Below are positions 22,515 through 33,364 of a DNA stretch of 64,000 nucleotides, one piece after another. Where the stretch lies: assembly GCA_002105175.1 (NCBI GenBank), contig MCGE01000023.1:353501-417500 (forward strand). The letters run 5' to 3'. A program made the position numbers and the translations under genes. This stretch comes from Absidia repens (lineage: Eukaryota; Mucoromycota; Mucoromycetes; Mucorales; Cunninghamellaceae). The notes beneath the pieces were generated by a model, which was not told the origin of the DNA, did not search any database, and saw only the letters and a list, made by a program, of their open reading frames with translations. How positions within the stretch are numbered: the stretch's first letter is position 1; each line of letters opens with the position of its first letter.

Positions 22515-23196
22515 TTGCCCCTCATGCATTTATTGTTCATGTCGAATGACCATCCTCGCACTGTGAGACTATGCTGGGTTCCTAAGTATAGGAGAAAGGT
22601 ATTTGTTGAATGGTTTTACAAACTTGCGGCGGTGAGCGTATGAATAAAAAGAAAATAAAGGATGCATATAAAAAAAAAGCAGCAATATGTACATAAAAAT
22701 ATAATTATTGAAGGTTGCTTGAAGGTATCATATTTCCCTTTTTTTTCGTAATTGTCTTGATGTTGCAATTGCTCATCCCCTCACTCAAAACTGAACAATT
22801 GCAAATGCCTAAGGAGTTTTTTTCTCATAGAAACAACAGCTAGTCATGTACATTTGTTCCTTTTTACTTTTACAATCATATTATTTACATGGTGAACGGT
22901 TTACTGTCAAGCAAAATAAATGTCCTCAGTATTTCCCATTCGAAATGTCTTTATATACTCTTTATCTAATAACCCTCCCCCTCGTATATAGTACATCTTT
23001 ATGACGAATATATAATACACAAATTTTGATTTAATTCAACATAGCCACAAGACACAATAAATATAATTTTTACCCAATTGATATTTCAAAATGATAATTT
23101 ATTGAAAATACTAAACTTGAAAAAAAAAAAAAAAATACTAAAACAAGGTAGACCAAAAAAAAAAAAGGAAAATCCAATCAAATCCAATCAAATGAA
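22046..23196. other. Intergenic, no supported gene
   Basis: Contains a long T run (about 22479-22510) and scattered AT-rich words. The ORFs at 22201-22413 and 22320-22643 overlap in different frames, have no motif and run through the homopolymer, so they are not called. The right end is the 3' region of the next gene. Confidence 0.45.
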
Positions 23197-24465
23197 CTAA
23201 TCTAAGGTAATGTTTGATGCCAATATTGCCACTTGCTGGTATTCATCGCGAAATTTCCATCCATCATCCAATCTTTCCAGTTGACTGCAGATCGTTTCAA
23301 GAGCACAAATCCAACCAGGAGCCGCAGTACCACTTATATCTGGCGAAGTTTGCTGGCGACAGGAGGTTAATCCACGTTGCTGAGAAAAGAAGTAAGTAGC
23401 CATGTATTGCTGCGGTGTCATTGTCCATTTGCTGTTGCTGTTGGTGCTCGTGTGATCGTCTACCTGATGGTATTTCGCATTGTTGCTGTCATTATTCCCC
23501 CAGTGGTTCAATTTCTTGCCACGATAGACCTTGAAATTTTTGAGGGCGGCATTCATTTCCAGTACAATCGTACGTCCGAACTTGGCACGATAAAAAAGAT
23601 ATTGTCGGATTTCAGGTAAAGAATTGTCAAGGCATTCGTAGGTCATAAGTACTAAAGCCATGATGGTTGTCCATGAATCACCCCATTGACCATGGAATTG
23701 CTGTCCACAGAGTCGGGTCAGTGATATGAGTTGATCGGCAATGTCCTTGGCCTTTGCAAATTGTTCGTTCGGTCGAAGATGATCAAGTTGATGAATAATA
23801 GCGCGCGAATGTGTTTGAATCCATGATACTTCCTGCACTAGGGTTTTAGTGGTGTTGTCACAACGCAGGTTTTCAAAAGGATCGTGCATATCAGATACTA
23901 TTGTTGTTGCCGCAGTGCTTCTGTCATTGATATCCTCCATATATTGATATTCCAATAAATGATATGCAATAATAGGATCCTGCATGGCCGTGGTGGATAT
24001 AAGATGGAACAATGCTAATTTCGGTAAACGTTGAAGCCACTCTTGAAAAGCCCACGTTGTAGAGAGTGATGGCTTATCTGAGACAATCGGTTGGACAAGC
24101 ACGGTGGATTCTTCTACCGTATCGTTGATGATGGTGTGTTTTGGTGGGGTTGATGAAGTCGACATGACGCCTTCCGTGCTGTATAAAGTTGATTGATCAG
24201 TATCGATGCATGAGGACTCGATTTCTACTGCTGGTGCTGCGGTTTTCGAGGGTGAGGATGGTGATGAGACAACCTTTGTCGATAATGTTGAGGAGGATGA
24301 ATATACGCTATGGCTGCTTTCATCATCTCGTGAATTATTTCTTCCAAGCCCAATAAACTCTAAAACAAGTGACAATATATCCTTTGCTGGCTTTGTGTCA
24401 TCAATGTCCGGGTTTTGTTTTTCTTGGTGTTTTTTGTTGGTCATGAAGTTGTCGATATGAAACAA
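23197..24465 (-). CDS. Unrecognised 422-residue protein
   Basis: An intact single frame of 422 codons with coherent protein composition. The first 135 residues are Ser/Thr-rich and disordered. From residue 140 on it looks folded and helical: FQEWLQRLPKLALFHLISTT, MQDPIIAYHLLEYQYMED, then VQEVSWIQTHSRAIIHQLDH and LRPNEQFAKAKDIADQLISL. Next come GDSWTTIMALVLMTYECLDN and YLFYRAKFGRTIVLEMNAAL, with a C-terminal APGWICALETICSQLERLDD. No catalytic motif, signal peptide or membrane span is visible. The helical core with a leading LPxxxLxxLI stretch loosely recalls Sts1/Cut8 proteasome-tethering proteins, but I could not match the defining blocks and do not assign it. ATG alternatives within the first ten codons exist (MTNKKHQEK). 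Confidence 0.7.
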   Translation of the reverse strand: MFHIDNFMTNKKHQEKQNPDIDDTKPAKDILSLVLEFIGLGRNNSRDDESSHSVYSSSSTLSTKVVSSPSSPSKTAAPAVEIESSCIDTDQSTLYSTEGVMSTSSTPPKHTIINDTVEESTVLVQPIVSDKPSLSTTWAFQEWLQRLPKLALFHLISTTAMQDPIIAYHLLEYQYMEDINDRSTAATTIVSDMHDPFENLRCDNTTKTLVQEVSWIQTHSRAIIHQLDHLRPNEQFAKAKDIADQLISLTRLCGQQFHGQWGDSWTTIMALVLMTYECLDNSLPEIRQYLFYRAKFGRTIVLEMNAALKNFKVYRGKKLNHWGNNDSNNAKYHQVDDHTSTNSNSKWTMTPQQYMATYFFSQQRGLTSCRQQTSPDISGTAAPGWICALETICSQLERLDDGWKFRDEYQQVAILASNITLD

Positions 24466-25972
24466 TTGTGTTGTTATATGGAGATAAGATATAGCTGAAT
24501 ATGATAAAATGGAGAAAAGTAAATAAAAAAGAAGAGGAGATGCGATCTACAATTGAAGAAAAATCTGGTTAACCTACCTTTTTTAATATCGTAAAATGCC
24601 TTTTTTAGTAAGTTTTACCTGACTGTTTTCTTGTTGTTAGGTTCGTTTTCAATCAAAAGGAATTGAGTAAGGTAGTTGTTGCTGTTGAGGCTTGTTTACA
24701 TGAGTAGCGGTATGTTGATGAGATAAGGTGGTAAGGTAGCTTTCCATGACAAATTTCAAACCAATAAAAATATATATCAACAGAGATCTTATAGTGCTTA
24801 AAAGAGTCGGTCTTCTTTCACAGTACAAGAATCAAACAAAAATAAAAGGATAAAAGAGAGTTGCTTTTTTTGAGGTGAGAAAAAAGAAGAAGAAAAAAAA
24901 AGGAGGGGATGGGAGAAAAAAGAAAAGGGGAAAATACAATCATGTGGTCAACTTGATGTGATATTTTTGTGATGCTTGGTTTTAGCCAATCATGACTCAT
25001 GCCGGCAAAAGCTACTTTTTCCTATGACCTCATCCAACCAGCACTCACAGCACATCGGATGGTAAGACCTTGCTTAATTAACATGCAGTATTTCAACTCT
25101 TAATAAAAAACTGATTGAATCTGTTGAGCTCTAAAAATATATATATACTAAGAAAGATGGCAGAAGAGGAAATCCAAGCCAGCATTCCAGTAGTTTTAGT
25201 AGTGAAAGATACCCTATGGAAATACTAGAGGAGGACACCGAAAAGGACCTTGCCATCATACACTAGGACTTTTTTTTTTTTTTTTTTTTTTTTTTGATAC
25301 ATAAACTATTGCTGACCGGCTCTTTATGATTGATATCATAGCACGATTACATGTGCATGTTGTGGAAAGACACAAAATGAACCAATTGTATGATAACTAT
25401 TAAAGGAAAAGGTGAAATAAAAGATGTATAATATAATAGTTTGCTTTCATTGTCTTTTAATTACTCTTTGATTGCATGGCGTTTAAATTGAGTAGGGATT
25501 TTTTTTTCTTGCATATAAAAAGAATCGAAATTACTCTGTATCGATCCTTACTATTTTTTCAACACGCATCTTCTCTAACTTCTAAAAAATTAAACTATTC
25601 AATTAATATCCGTATCTGGTTGCCTCTATTTCTGTATATTGTCGCTCCTTTATCAAGTAAACAAGTAACTGGAAAATGAATTCTTACCGCTACCATAAAC
25701 CAAGGTGCTATGTGCGCTGGTTGGATGAGGGATATGGGCACAAAAGATTCCGGTTCTGACCGTAATTTGTCGGGAAATGAAATGACGACCAAAAAAGTGC
25801 TCAGTTGTGGAGAAAAAAATATTTTGTCTCACTTTTGCTTCCTTTCATTCTTTTTTAAGAGACCCCTTCCTTTCTTTGTTTTCCATACTTTACTTCTTTT
25901 ATCATTCCATGAACCCTATTGTGTTGCCTACTATTACAAAAATCTTGATCAGCGACGATAATCTTTTGCACG
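24466..25972. other. Intergenic, divergent promoter space
   Basis: Separates the start of the minus-strand 422-residue gene from the start of the plus-strand 242-residue gene. It has a GA-rich block (24840-24935) and a T run (about 25269-25295). Small ORFs within it are AT-rich, overlap each other and carry no motif. Confidence 0.4.
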
Positions 25973-26701
25973 ATGGCCTCTCTACTTTGGACAAAAAATC
26001 AAAACTCGAAGTTGAACAACCGAGCACCAAGCAGCATCTTCTCCAACAATAGCAATCTTTCACCTCGTCAAATAGCCACCAAAGCATGCAATCTAGCCAT
26101 CAAGAAACTGGATCGTGATGATAAACGAAGTAGACCGCAATACAATGTACGTGAACGACTATTACTTTGCAATACACTTAGTAATGCGGAAAAATTCCTA
26201 CAGAAACGAACACATCGAACTAACAGGCGTGTAATGGCCTTTGAAGAAGACGATATGACTTCACCAAGTGAAGACATAGTTATCTCTACACAACTTCCAG
26301 AACCAATAGTGGATTTACAAGCTTCGGCAAACGGCCTTCAATATACAGAGAGCCATTCACCCTTATGTCATATTGATGAAATGAACGAAGACGACGAAGA
26401 CGACGACGACAAAGTGGATGAATACGTTTGTGATAATCAAGTAACAACCATTCACTCACAACAACAGCAGCAGCATCAAGAGCAACAAGCACAGTTTATG
26501 ACTCTTGATATGGCTTTACAATCGAACTCACTTGCATCAATGGGCAACAATGCATTTGTGATTCCTCAAGACGATGAAGATTTTCTACAGTATCCATCTT
26601 CATTTTTGATACCCACCACGAACTCGAATGTATTATCATCTGATTGTCGTCTCCTCCGCCAGCAGAACACCCACTCTTCCCCTATTACATCAATCATTTA
26701 G
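25973..26701 (+). CDS. Unrecognised 242-residue acidic, Gln-rich protein
   Basis: A single exon of 242 codons starting MASLLWTKNQNSKL. The one ordered-looking part is residues 30-85: SPRQIATKACNLAIKKLDRD, then SRPQYNVRERLLLCNTLSNA and EKFLQKRTHRTNRRV. It has predicted helices and many basic residues. The remainder is acidic (NEDDEDDDDKVDEY), Gln-rich (HSQQQQQHQEQQAQ) and disordered. Basic helical segment plus acidic/Gln-rich tail would fit a transcriptional co-regulator, possibly SERTA-like in the NVRERLLLCNTL stretch, but this is a guess. The stop at 26699-26701 is followed by a T-rich 3' region. Confidence 0.65.
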   Translation: MASLLWTKNQNSKLNNRAPSSIFSNNSNLSPRQIATKACNLAIKKLDRDDKRSRPQYNVRERLLLCNTLSNAEKFLQKRTHRTNRRVMAFEEDDMTSPSEDIVISTQLPEPIVDLQASANGLQYTESHSPLCHIDEMNEDDEDDDDKVDEYVCDNQVTTIHSQQQQQHQEQQAQFMTLDMALQSNSLASMGNNAFVIPQDDEDFLQYPSSFLIPTTNSNVLSSDCRLLRQQNTHSSPITSII

Positions 26702-27304
26702 TATTAGTCTCTAGTTTAGCTTAGTTTAGTTTCATTTTGCTTTCATCCCTTCCTCATGCATTTTTTGTTAATTAACAATATTAATAATAATAAAAAACCT
26801 TCAATCGTTTTACTATTTTACATTGTTGCTGTCTATCTATCTTTTTGTATGTATGTATGCGTGGACTTATTGAAAGTTTTCATTTTTCCCTTTGATCGAC
26901 CGATACTGCATGATCATAGGATGTATGATCAGTTTTAAATAGAATCGTTTATAGGATTTTTTGCGAAAATCCCGCAATAGGCTCGTGCTCCTCCTTCATT
27001 ATAGGTATAAAAAGATGATCCTATTGAATATGTCAATTCAGACAATTGGTCTCCTTGATATTTCTTTCTTTTTATGAATGATAGTTGGTTGCTTTTACTC
27101 GTTCTACTGGACGCTTATGCATGACCCAGTAGCATCAAACGAAGCATGATGGATTTGTCTCACTTGAAATGATGACCATGGATTTGGGCATGACATGCTA
27201 GTACAAAAATAATACTATGAATAAATTAGCGGCGTTTAAAATGTACAAGTAGGCTTGGCTGATTTTCTATTTTTTCTTGTTCTTCTTCTTGCTACAATAT
27301 CATC
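26702..27304. other. Intergenic, promoter region of the CAP gene
   Basis: AT-rich space with no supported gene. The last 50 bases before the start at 27305 are pyrimidine-rich (TTTTTCTTGTTCTTCTTCTT), a common feature of fungal core promoters. Confidence 0.45.
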
Positions 27305-29146
27305 ATGTCCGAGTTCCATTCTCTTGCTAACCTTATCAAGCGTTTGGAAGTGGCTACCACTCGCTTGGAAGACCTAGCAATGTCATCTTCTTCTGCTTCT
27401 GCTGTTGCTGCTTCTTCCCCCAGTCAACCTCAAGCTCCACCTCAACAACAACCAGCAACCCCATCTACCACTGGTACAGTCCCACTACCTGTCCAAAAGC
27501 ATGATGAAGCTCTGAATGCATCTTTACAACAATACAAGACACTATCAAAAGAAATCGGTGGACCTATTTTAGAACAGGTAAGGCATTACCAGAAAAGCAG
27601 CATAATGTCCAGGTTTTCTAACTTTTTCTTCTTTTAGTGTGAGCTTGTATCTGATGCTATTCAAGCCGAACGCGACATCATCCGTATCTCCACTTTGGCT
27701 CAAAAACCTGACATGACATCACCTACATTTGCCCAGTTGATTACTCCTATTCAAAAAGCACTGACCGGAATTACGGAAATCAAGGACAAACACCGGGGCG
27801 ATCCTCACTTCAACCATCTTTCTGCAGTAGCCGAAGCTATTCCTGCATTGGGCTGGTTTACTTTTGTAAGTCTTTCATAAAAGTGCAAATGATCGAATGG
27901 ATAGGTCCTAAGGAACAGCTAACTAATGTTATGTGTTTTATTAGGAACCAACTCCTGTACCTATTATCCGTGAAATGAAGGACGCTGGACAATTCTACGC
28001 CAATCGTGTCGTGAAGGATTACAAGGAAAAGTATGTCAAATATGTAACAATATAAGAAAAGGGTTGGAATATATATACTAACTGATCATTTCTATCAATT
28101 CGTAGGGATAGTAAACACGTCGAATGGGTTCGAAACTATCTTGCTATCTTTGATCATCTTGGCGTATTTGTTAAAGAAAACTATCCTACCGGTTTGACTT
28201 GGAATGCCAAGGGTGGCGAAGCTGGAAGCTACATTGAAAAGGCCGCGAGTGCGCCATCTGCTCCATCAGGCGGTGCCCCTCCTCCTCCCCCTCCCCCTCC
28301 TCCTCCACCACCAATGGTCATTGAAGATGATGAATCATCGGCTGCCGACTCCAAACCTTCAGGTGCTGCTGCTATGTTTGCTGAAATCAACCGTGGCGAA
28401 AGTGTTACTGCGGGACTCCGAAAAGTAGACAAAAGCCAAATGACACATAAGAACCCGGCCTTACGTGGAAGCACCAAGGAAAGCAATAACAATGGCGAAG
28501 ATACAAGCCCTACTTCAGGAAAGAAACAAGGACCTCCTACGCCAACAAAACCCAACAAATACATATTGAAGAAACCAGCCAAGACTACCCTGGAGGACAA
28601 AAAATGGGTGGTTGAAAATCACGATGGAAACCATGAAATTGTTATTGAAGATACTGCGATCAACCATGCGGTGTATATCTTTGGTTGCAAGAACTCAACA
28701 ATTCGTATTAAAGGAAAGGTGAACGCTGTGACTATGGGTAAGTAATAGAGAGAGAAAAAAACAAAACAAAAAAAAAACGATGGTCAAGAGAAGAAATAGA
28801 ATGACTGACTTTTTATATATTAGATTCTTGTGTCAAATGTGGATTAGCTTTGGATTCCGTGGTGTCGACCGTGGATATTGTCAACTGCCGGTCCTTTGGT
28901 TTACAAATCTTCCATGTGACACCTACAATTGCTGTGGACAAGTGTGATAGTGGTGAAGTTTACTTATCGAAAGAATGCCTCGGCGTGGAAATCCTCTCTG
29001 CCAAATCCAGCTCGCTGAACATTTACATGCCCGAAAACCCGGATGCTGACGACTCAGACTTCAAGGAAGTGCCTGTTCCTGAACAACTCAAGACAACTAT
29101 TGTGAATGGAAAATTGGTCACCTCCACTATGGAACATATGGGTTGA
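27305..29146 (+). CDS. Adenylyl cyclase-associated protein (CAP/Srv2)
   Basis: Five or more exons (first 27305-27577, CAG-TGT junction). The N-terminus MSEFHSLANLIKRLEVATTR-LEDLA is the cyclase/oligomerisation motif of CAP. The helical folded domain follows (LITPIQKALTGITEIKDKHR, AIPALGWFTF, FYANRVVKDYKEK, then TGLTWNAKGGEAGSYI). A proline run (about 14 Pro) and a WH2-like region with LRKVDKSQMTHKNPALR come next. The C-terminal CARP beta-helix (WVVENHDGNHEIVIEDTAIN, KGKVNAVTMG-DSCVKCGLA, VPVPEQLKTTIVNGKLVTS) ends at 29146. CAP recycles cofilin-bound ADP-actin, and in yeast it also links Ras to adenylyl cyclase. Small introns interrupt the domains at conserved-looking positions. All expected domains are present, about 525 residues in all. 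Confidence 0.96.
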
Positions 29147-30060
29147 AAATAAATTTTTGCGGCCCATTCAGTGTTAGTGTAGTTATTCAATCCTTCTACT
29201 CTTATATTTTTGCTATTGTTTTTATTATTGTAGTTTGCTAGAATTCTACCCCCTCACCCCCTCTACCCCATCTATAGCTTTCTTTTTATACTAGTGGCTA
29301 TGATGATTATATTTCCCTTTTATTTTTTATTTTTTATTTGTCTCGAATAAATAAAATAAAAACTTCTCATTCGAATAAAAAAAATATATTTACAGAATAT
29401 ACGGTAGTAAAATGACATGGTACAGTTCAGAAATAACAGAATCCTTCATTGTTGTAAATTTTTGTATTTAATTTCATAATTTCCAAAGTTAATCTACTTG
29501 GGCCAAGTGGGAGGGTACATATTCAGGTGCGATTTTAGATGAAATTAGGCATACCCGCCATTTTGCAGTATAGTATATATCGCCTTGGGGCTCAACTGAC
29601 TTCAGCTTGGGCTTTTTTCATTATTATTACTGTACCGCATGCAAAATAAATTAAAATAAATAAAAGACCACAAACTTGATATATACAGTATTTGAAGTAT
29701 AGCGGAGACTACTGTGATGGCACGATTTCGGCTTATTGATACGAGTGATCGATTGAGAACATGGCAACATTCACATAAAGTGATCTGGGACTGTCAATCA
29801 GCCACTAGGAAACTGGCAGTAGTTATGGATAAGTTGAAACCCGTGAAAAATGCGCTATAGCGAGGGAGAGGGGGAGACTACACGTATAACACGACCTAGA
29901 TTTATTTACATGACTGGTGAGCAGGAATATGGCTACCTTTGATATTAGGTGATCTGAATCTGCCAATCAGTTCTTGTGTCACGGGGAAGGGTGAAAAGTA
30001 GTCGTAGTGGATGACTTGACGGGTACGTATTCACAAAACAACTACAATAGCAGCATTGTT
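29147..30060. other. Intergenic, 3' of CAP gene
   Basis: AATAAA words occur just after the stop (29148) and near 29346. The rest is AT-rich and has no gene; parts may be an eroded extension of the R1 copy to the right. Confidence 0.4.
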
Positions 30061-30760
30061 TACTATCCTATTGGTCAATGGTTGTTATATTTTATTAAAG
30101 CATATTAGGATATACTAAAACCAAAGATGAGTGGTACATTGCGTTAAGGGAATTAATAAAAGGGGTCAATTGGAGGAAGTATGAGGGAGGCTGATGAGAG
30201 ATTGGAAGAATGATCAAAGAAAATATAAAGGGATGATTGTTAAAATGGAGACAATATATTCTACAAAACATGAGATGATACATAAAGGGATAGACTTTAT
30301 GAAGAGCAACAATAGTCAACACAAATCAAAACGTACAATGATAAAGGGGATTCTCCTATACAAGACATGAGCAAAACTAACGGGACATTTTTCATTAAAT
30401 CAAGTAACAAAAGACATATTTTATTCAGATATAGATACAAACTATAGACAAACTAACACTAAACTAAGCTAATGAAGGTTCCAAAAATCCAACTAATGCG
30501 TGATCTAAAATCCTGAATCCAAAATGAGAGGGTTTCCCCATGCATGTTGTAATCCCTGAACTGAAAACCCTTCTAAACTAGTCCTAGTATTAATCTAAGA
30601 TCACTATAATCTCAAAGGACCTTCAATTGCGAAGAGAAAGAAGGTGAAAAAAAAAGAAATGAAAAAAAGAGGAAAACAAAAAAGGTAGGTAAAATGCAAC
30701 AGAAAAAAGAAAAGAAACCAGGCGGCATTTCAATTTTATTTGGGTGTGAACGAAAGATGG
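30060..30760 (+). repeat. Dispersed repeat R1, copy 6
   Basis: Forward copy. It starts at TATATTTTATTAAAGCATAT (about 30087) and includes GGACATTTTTCATTAAATCA. The landmarks GACAAACTAACACTAAACTA, AATCCAAAATGAGAGGGTTT and CATGCATGTTGTAATCCCTG follow, then CTTCTAAACTAGTCCTAGTA and a GA-rich tail (30640-30720). The end block is eroded (GCGGCATTTCAATTTTATTT). It lies just beyond the stop codon of the minus-strand transporter gene and may supply its terminator. Confidence 0.88.
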
Positions 30761-30827
30761 AGATATAAATTATAAAAACTTGTAAATACGAAGTAAAGTG
30801 TCGTTCATTGAAACTAGATAAACTGTA

Positions 30828-31861
30828 TTATTGATGATGCCGATCTAATCCATCACTATTATTTTCATGATTCACTAATTCCAACTTGATGACTGATGCT
30901 TTTTCATCTACAGTGGCTATTCTATTAATAGCATGAATGTGTGCTTGAGCCAGTTCACGCTGAATTTCAAAGTGTAGCATTTCTAATCTGGCAGCATCCA
31001 TATCTATAAAATAGAGGATGATGATCGCCACAACAAAAAGAGACGCAATAATAGGCCAACCATAATAAGCATTGGCTGTTTTTTGAGTCACAGCGGCAAT
31101 AACTGATGCTCCAATCCATGATGATGCTTTACCAACGATGCCAAACAGAGAAAAAAACTTATTTTCTTCTCCGCGAGGAATTAATTCAGATAAAAGTGAT
31201 TGTTGCCATGCCCTACAACATGATAAAATTAAGCCCAGAATATATCATCATTTATATCCAGTAAATACGTCTCCATACATACCATATGGGACCGGTAAAT
31301 AAGCCTAGCATGGTATGTATATATGTATTATTAGTTTTATGATTTTTATGCTATCACAATGAAAACTCCGCCTGGTTGGCCTTACCTGACCAAGCGCTCA
31401 TGACCCAAAGTTCCCAATTAGTTTTGAGCCCGAAGTTATCCAGTCCAATACCAAAGCATCCCCATATAGGGATTACCCCTATAATAAAAAGAATTGTTTT
31501 ATGACTACACTGAACTGTATCCCCATGCTGATTTTCATTTGTACCTGTTGCAACCAAAATAATCATTAAATTGGTTTTTGTGCTAACGTTGAATTTTTTG
31601 GCGAGAAGTAAGAAAAATAGACATCCGATGATAGAAGTGATGGCTGTGATGAACCCTTGCACCACCGTTTGAGTTGCTGAAAAAGCTGTGACATCGTTTT
31701 GAATAAATGTTTGCATACTGCTGATTGCATTCACACCATCGCTAAACATGAAGAAAGACGCAAAGTACATGAATAGATGACGATGCTTTCGTGTTTCTCT
31801 AGTATAGTCACACAGAAAGAAAATTGAAGTATATGTCAGGAACAACGTTCTATTTTTTTCA

Positions 31862-31910
<49 letters not shown>

Positions 31911-33126
31911 CAAGGTTTCAAATACCGATTTCCATCCAATGGTAAGATGGTGCGCATTCTCGGGTAGCGGTGGACCGTGCCTCCCAGAGGGGCGGTAAAT
32001 AAAATAGGGGATGGCATTTATCAATAAAAATGCTGAACATCCTGCTGTTGCGATAAAATAGTACAAAGGAGTATTGCCGAATTGATGATCATCATTCAGA
32101 AAAGGACCTTGACTCCACGGGATAAAAGAAACAATTAAAAATACCACTATGGAACAAAACAATGAGTAAATGTTTCCTTTTTTTTTTAGAAAAAAAAAAA
32201 AAAAAAGATAAAAAATTACACAACCTGAAATGACGAGGAATCCTAGTAAAATGCACGCATGTCAATCAACAAGTTAAAATCGTATATATACTAGATCAAA
32301 CGCATGTTAAAATAGCTAATGCATTACCAATATTCGAGAAAGTGGTTGATATAGCTGATACATGACTTCTCCATTTCTCTGCAAAATGTTGCTTTTCTTC
32401 AACAGAAAGTGATAAATTAGCCCGTACACTTCGAACTAAAGGTAAATTGTCACTAACCATCAATTTTTTTAGAACCATCCAAAAAAAAAAAAAACGACTG
32501 CATCCAAGTCATTAAACTCTGCCTTTTTTTTTTTTTTTTTTTTACCTCAAGGCAGGAAAAGCAGCAGCGTAATAAACTAATGTCATCCCATATGACACAT
32601 TGGCAACAATATCCAGTATCATCAATCCAAACCAGTGAGATCCATCATCGTTTAAAAATATGATTGGCAGCATTTGAGCTGCACAACTGATCAAGGTGGA
32701 GCCCAGTAAGATATATTGATTGTAACGCCCATAGTCCGCTAACGAACCGAAAGTGGTAAAGAGTAAGAATTGTGCAGCAAATGAAATTGCGGTGGCATAC
32801 ATAATCATAGACACAACAGGAATTCCACCGGATACACCTAGCCAAGGCACATTGCATGGCGCATTGTCATCAGGTGTGATCTTACAAGGTGGATTACCCT
32901 CGGCGTCCGGATTAAACCCGCCCCGCTGAGCCATCAGTTGAAGTAGCGTTGGCAAATAAAAATAAATTACGTAGCCGTTGTTCCCGTTGTAGTATAAATA
33001 ATAACTCCATAGCTCTTTTTTTGTTGCAGGTGGCTGTGAGAGTACTTCACGACCGATTTCCGTAGTTGGGTCAATCGTTCCTTCTACTTTAAATGGATCC
33101 GCCAATAAATCTTCTGGTAATGACAT
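30828..33126 (-). CDS. Atg22-like vacuolar MFS transporter
   Basis: About seven exons from 33126 (MSLPEDLLADPFKVEGTIDP) to a stop at 30828. The long first exon holds the family N-terminus LWSYYLYYNGNNGYVIYFYL-PTLLQ, an extracytoplasmic loop with Cys residues, and FLLFTTFGSLADYGRYN, the MFS loop 2-3 motif. Later exons carry LSVEEKQHFAEKWRSHVSAI, INAIPYFIYRPSGRHGPPLP, SFFMFSDGVNAISSMQTF, ELWVMSAWSGK and GPIWAWQQSLLSELIPRGEE-NKFFSLFGIVGK, which is the Atg22 signature region. About 12 membrane spans and 550 residues are predicted. Atg22 proteins export amino acids from the vacuole late in autophagy. One intron donor runs straight into about 43 A residues (31864-31906 on the plus strand as T). The sorting nexin gene lies 238 bases upstream on the same strand. 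Confidence 0.9.
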
Positions 33127-33364
33127 AAAAAAGTAAATAACGAGACGCAGAGTGAAAAAAGAGAAGATAAAAAAAAAACAAGAGGTGAGATGGAGATGAT
33201 CCCCTTTATTTAATCATGCACATGTAAACAAAAGACAAAGAAAGACAAGATAACAATAACAAAATAAATAGATTGTTTATTTCAATAGTGCACAAATATA
33301 CAAAAAATAACGTGATACAAAAAAACAAAGATAATCAGCTATAACTAATCGCTAAAACTGATCA

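Noticed and set aside
22201..22643. Overlapping ORFs of 70 and 107 residues
   Set aside because: Different frames over the same AT-rich DNA, one running through a 32-base T tract into poly-Phe; no motif.
23197..24465. Assignment of the 422-residue protein to Sts1/Cut8
   Set aside because: Only a generic helical LP-x-x-x-L-x-x-LI resemblance; the conserved family blocks were not found.
28229..28600. Gly-rich antisense ORF in the CAP gene
   Set aside because: It is the reverse complement of the CAP proline run.
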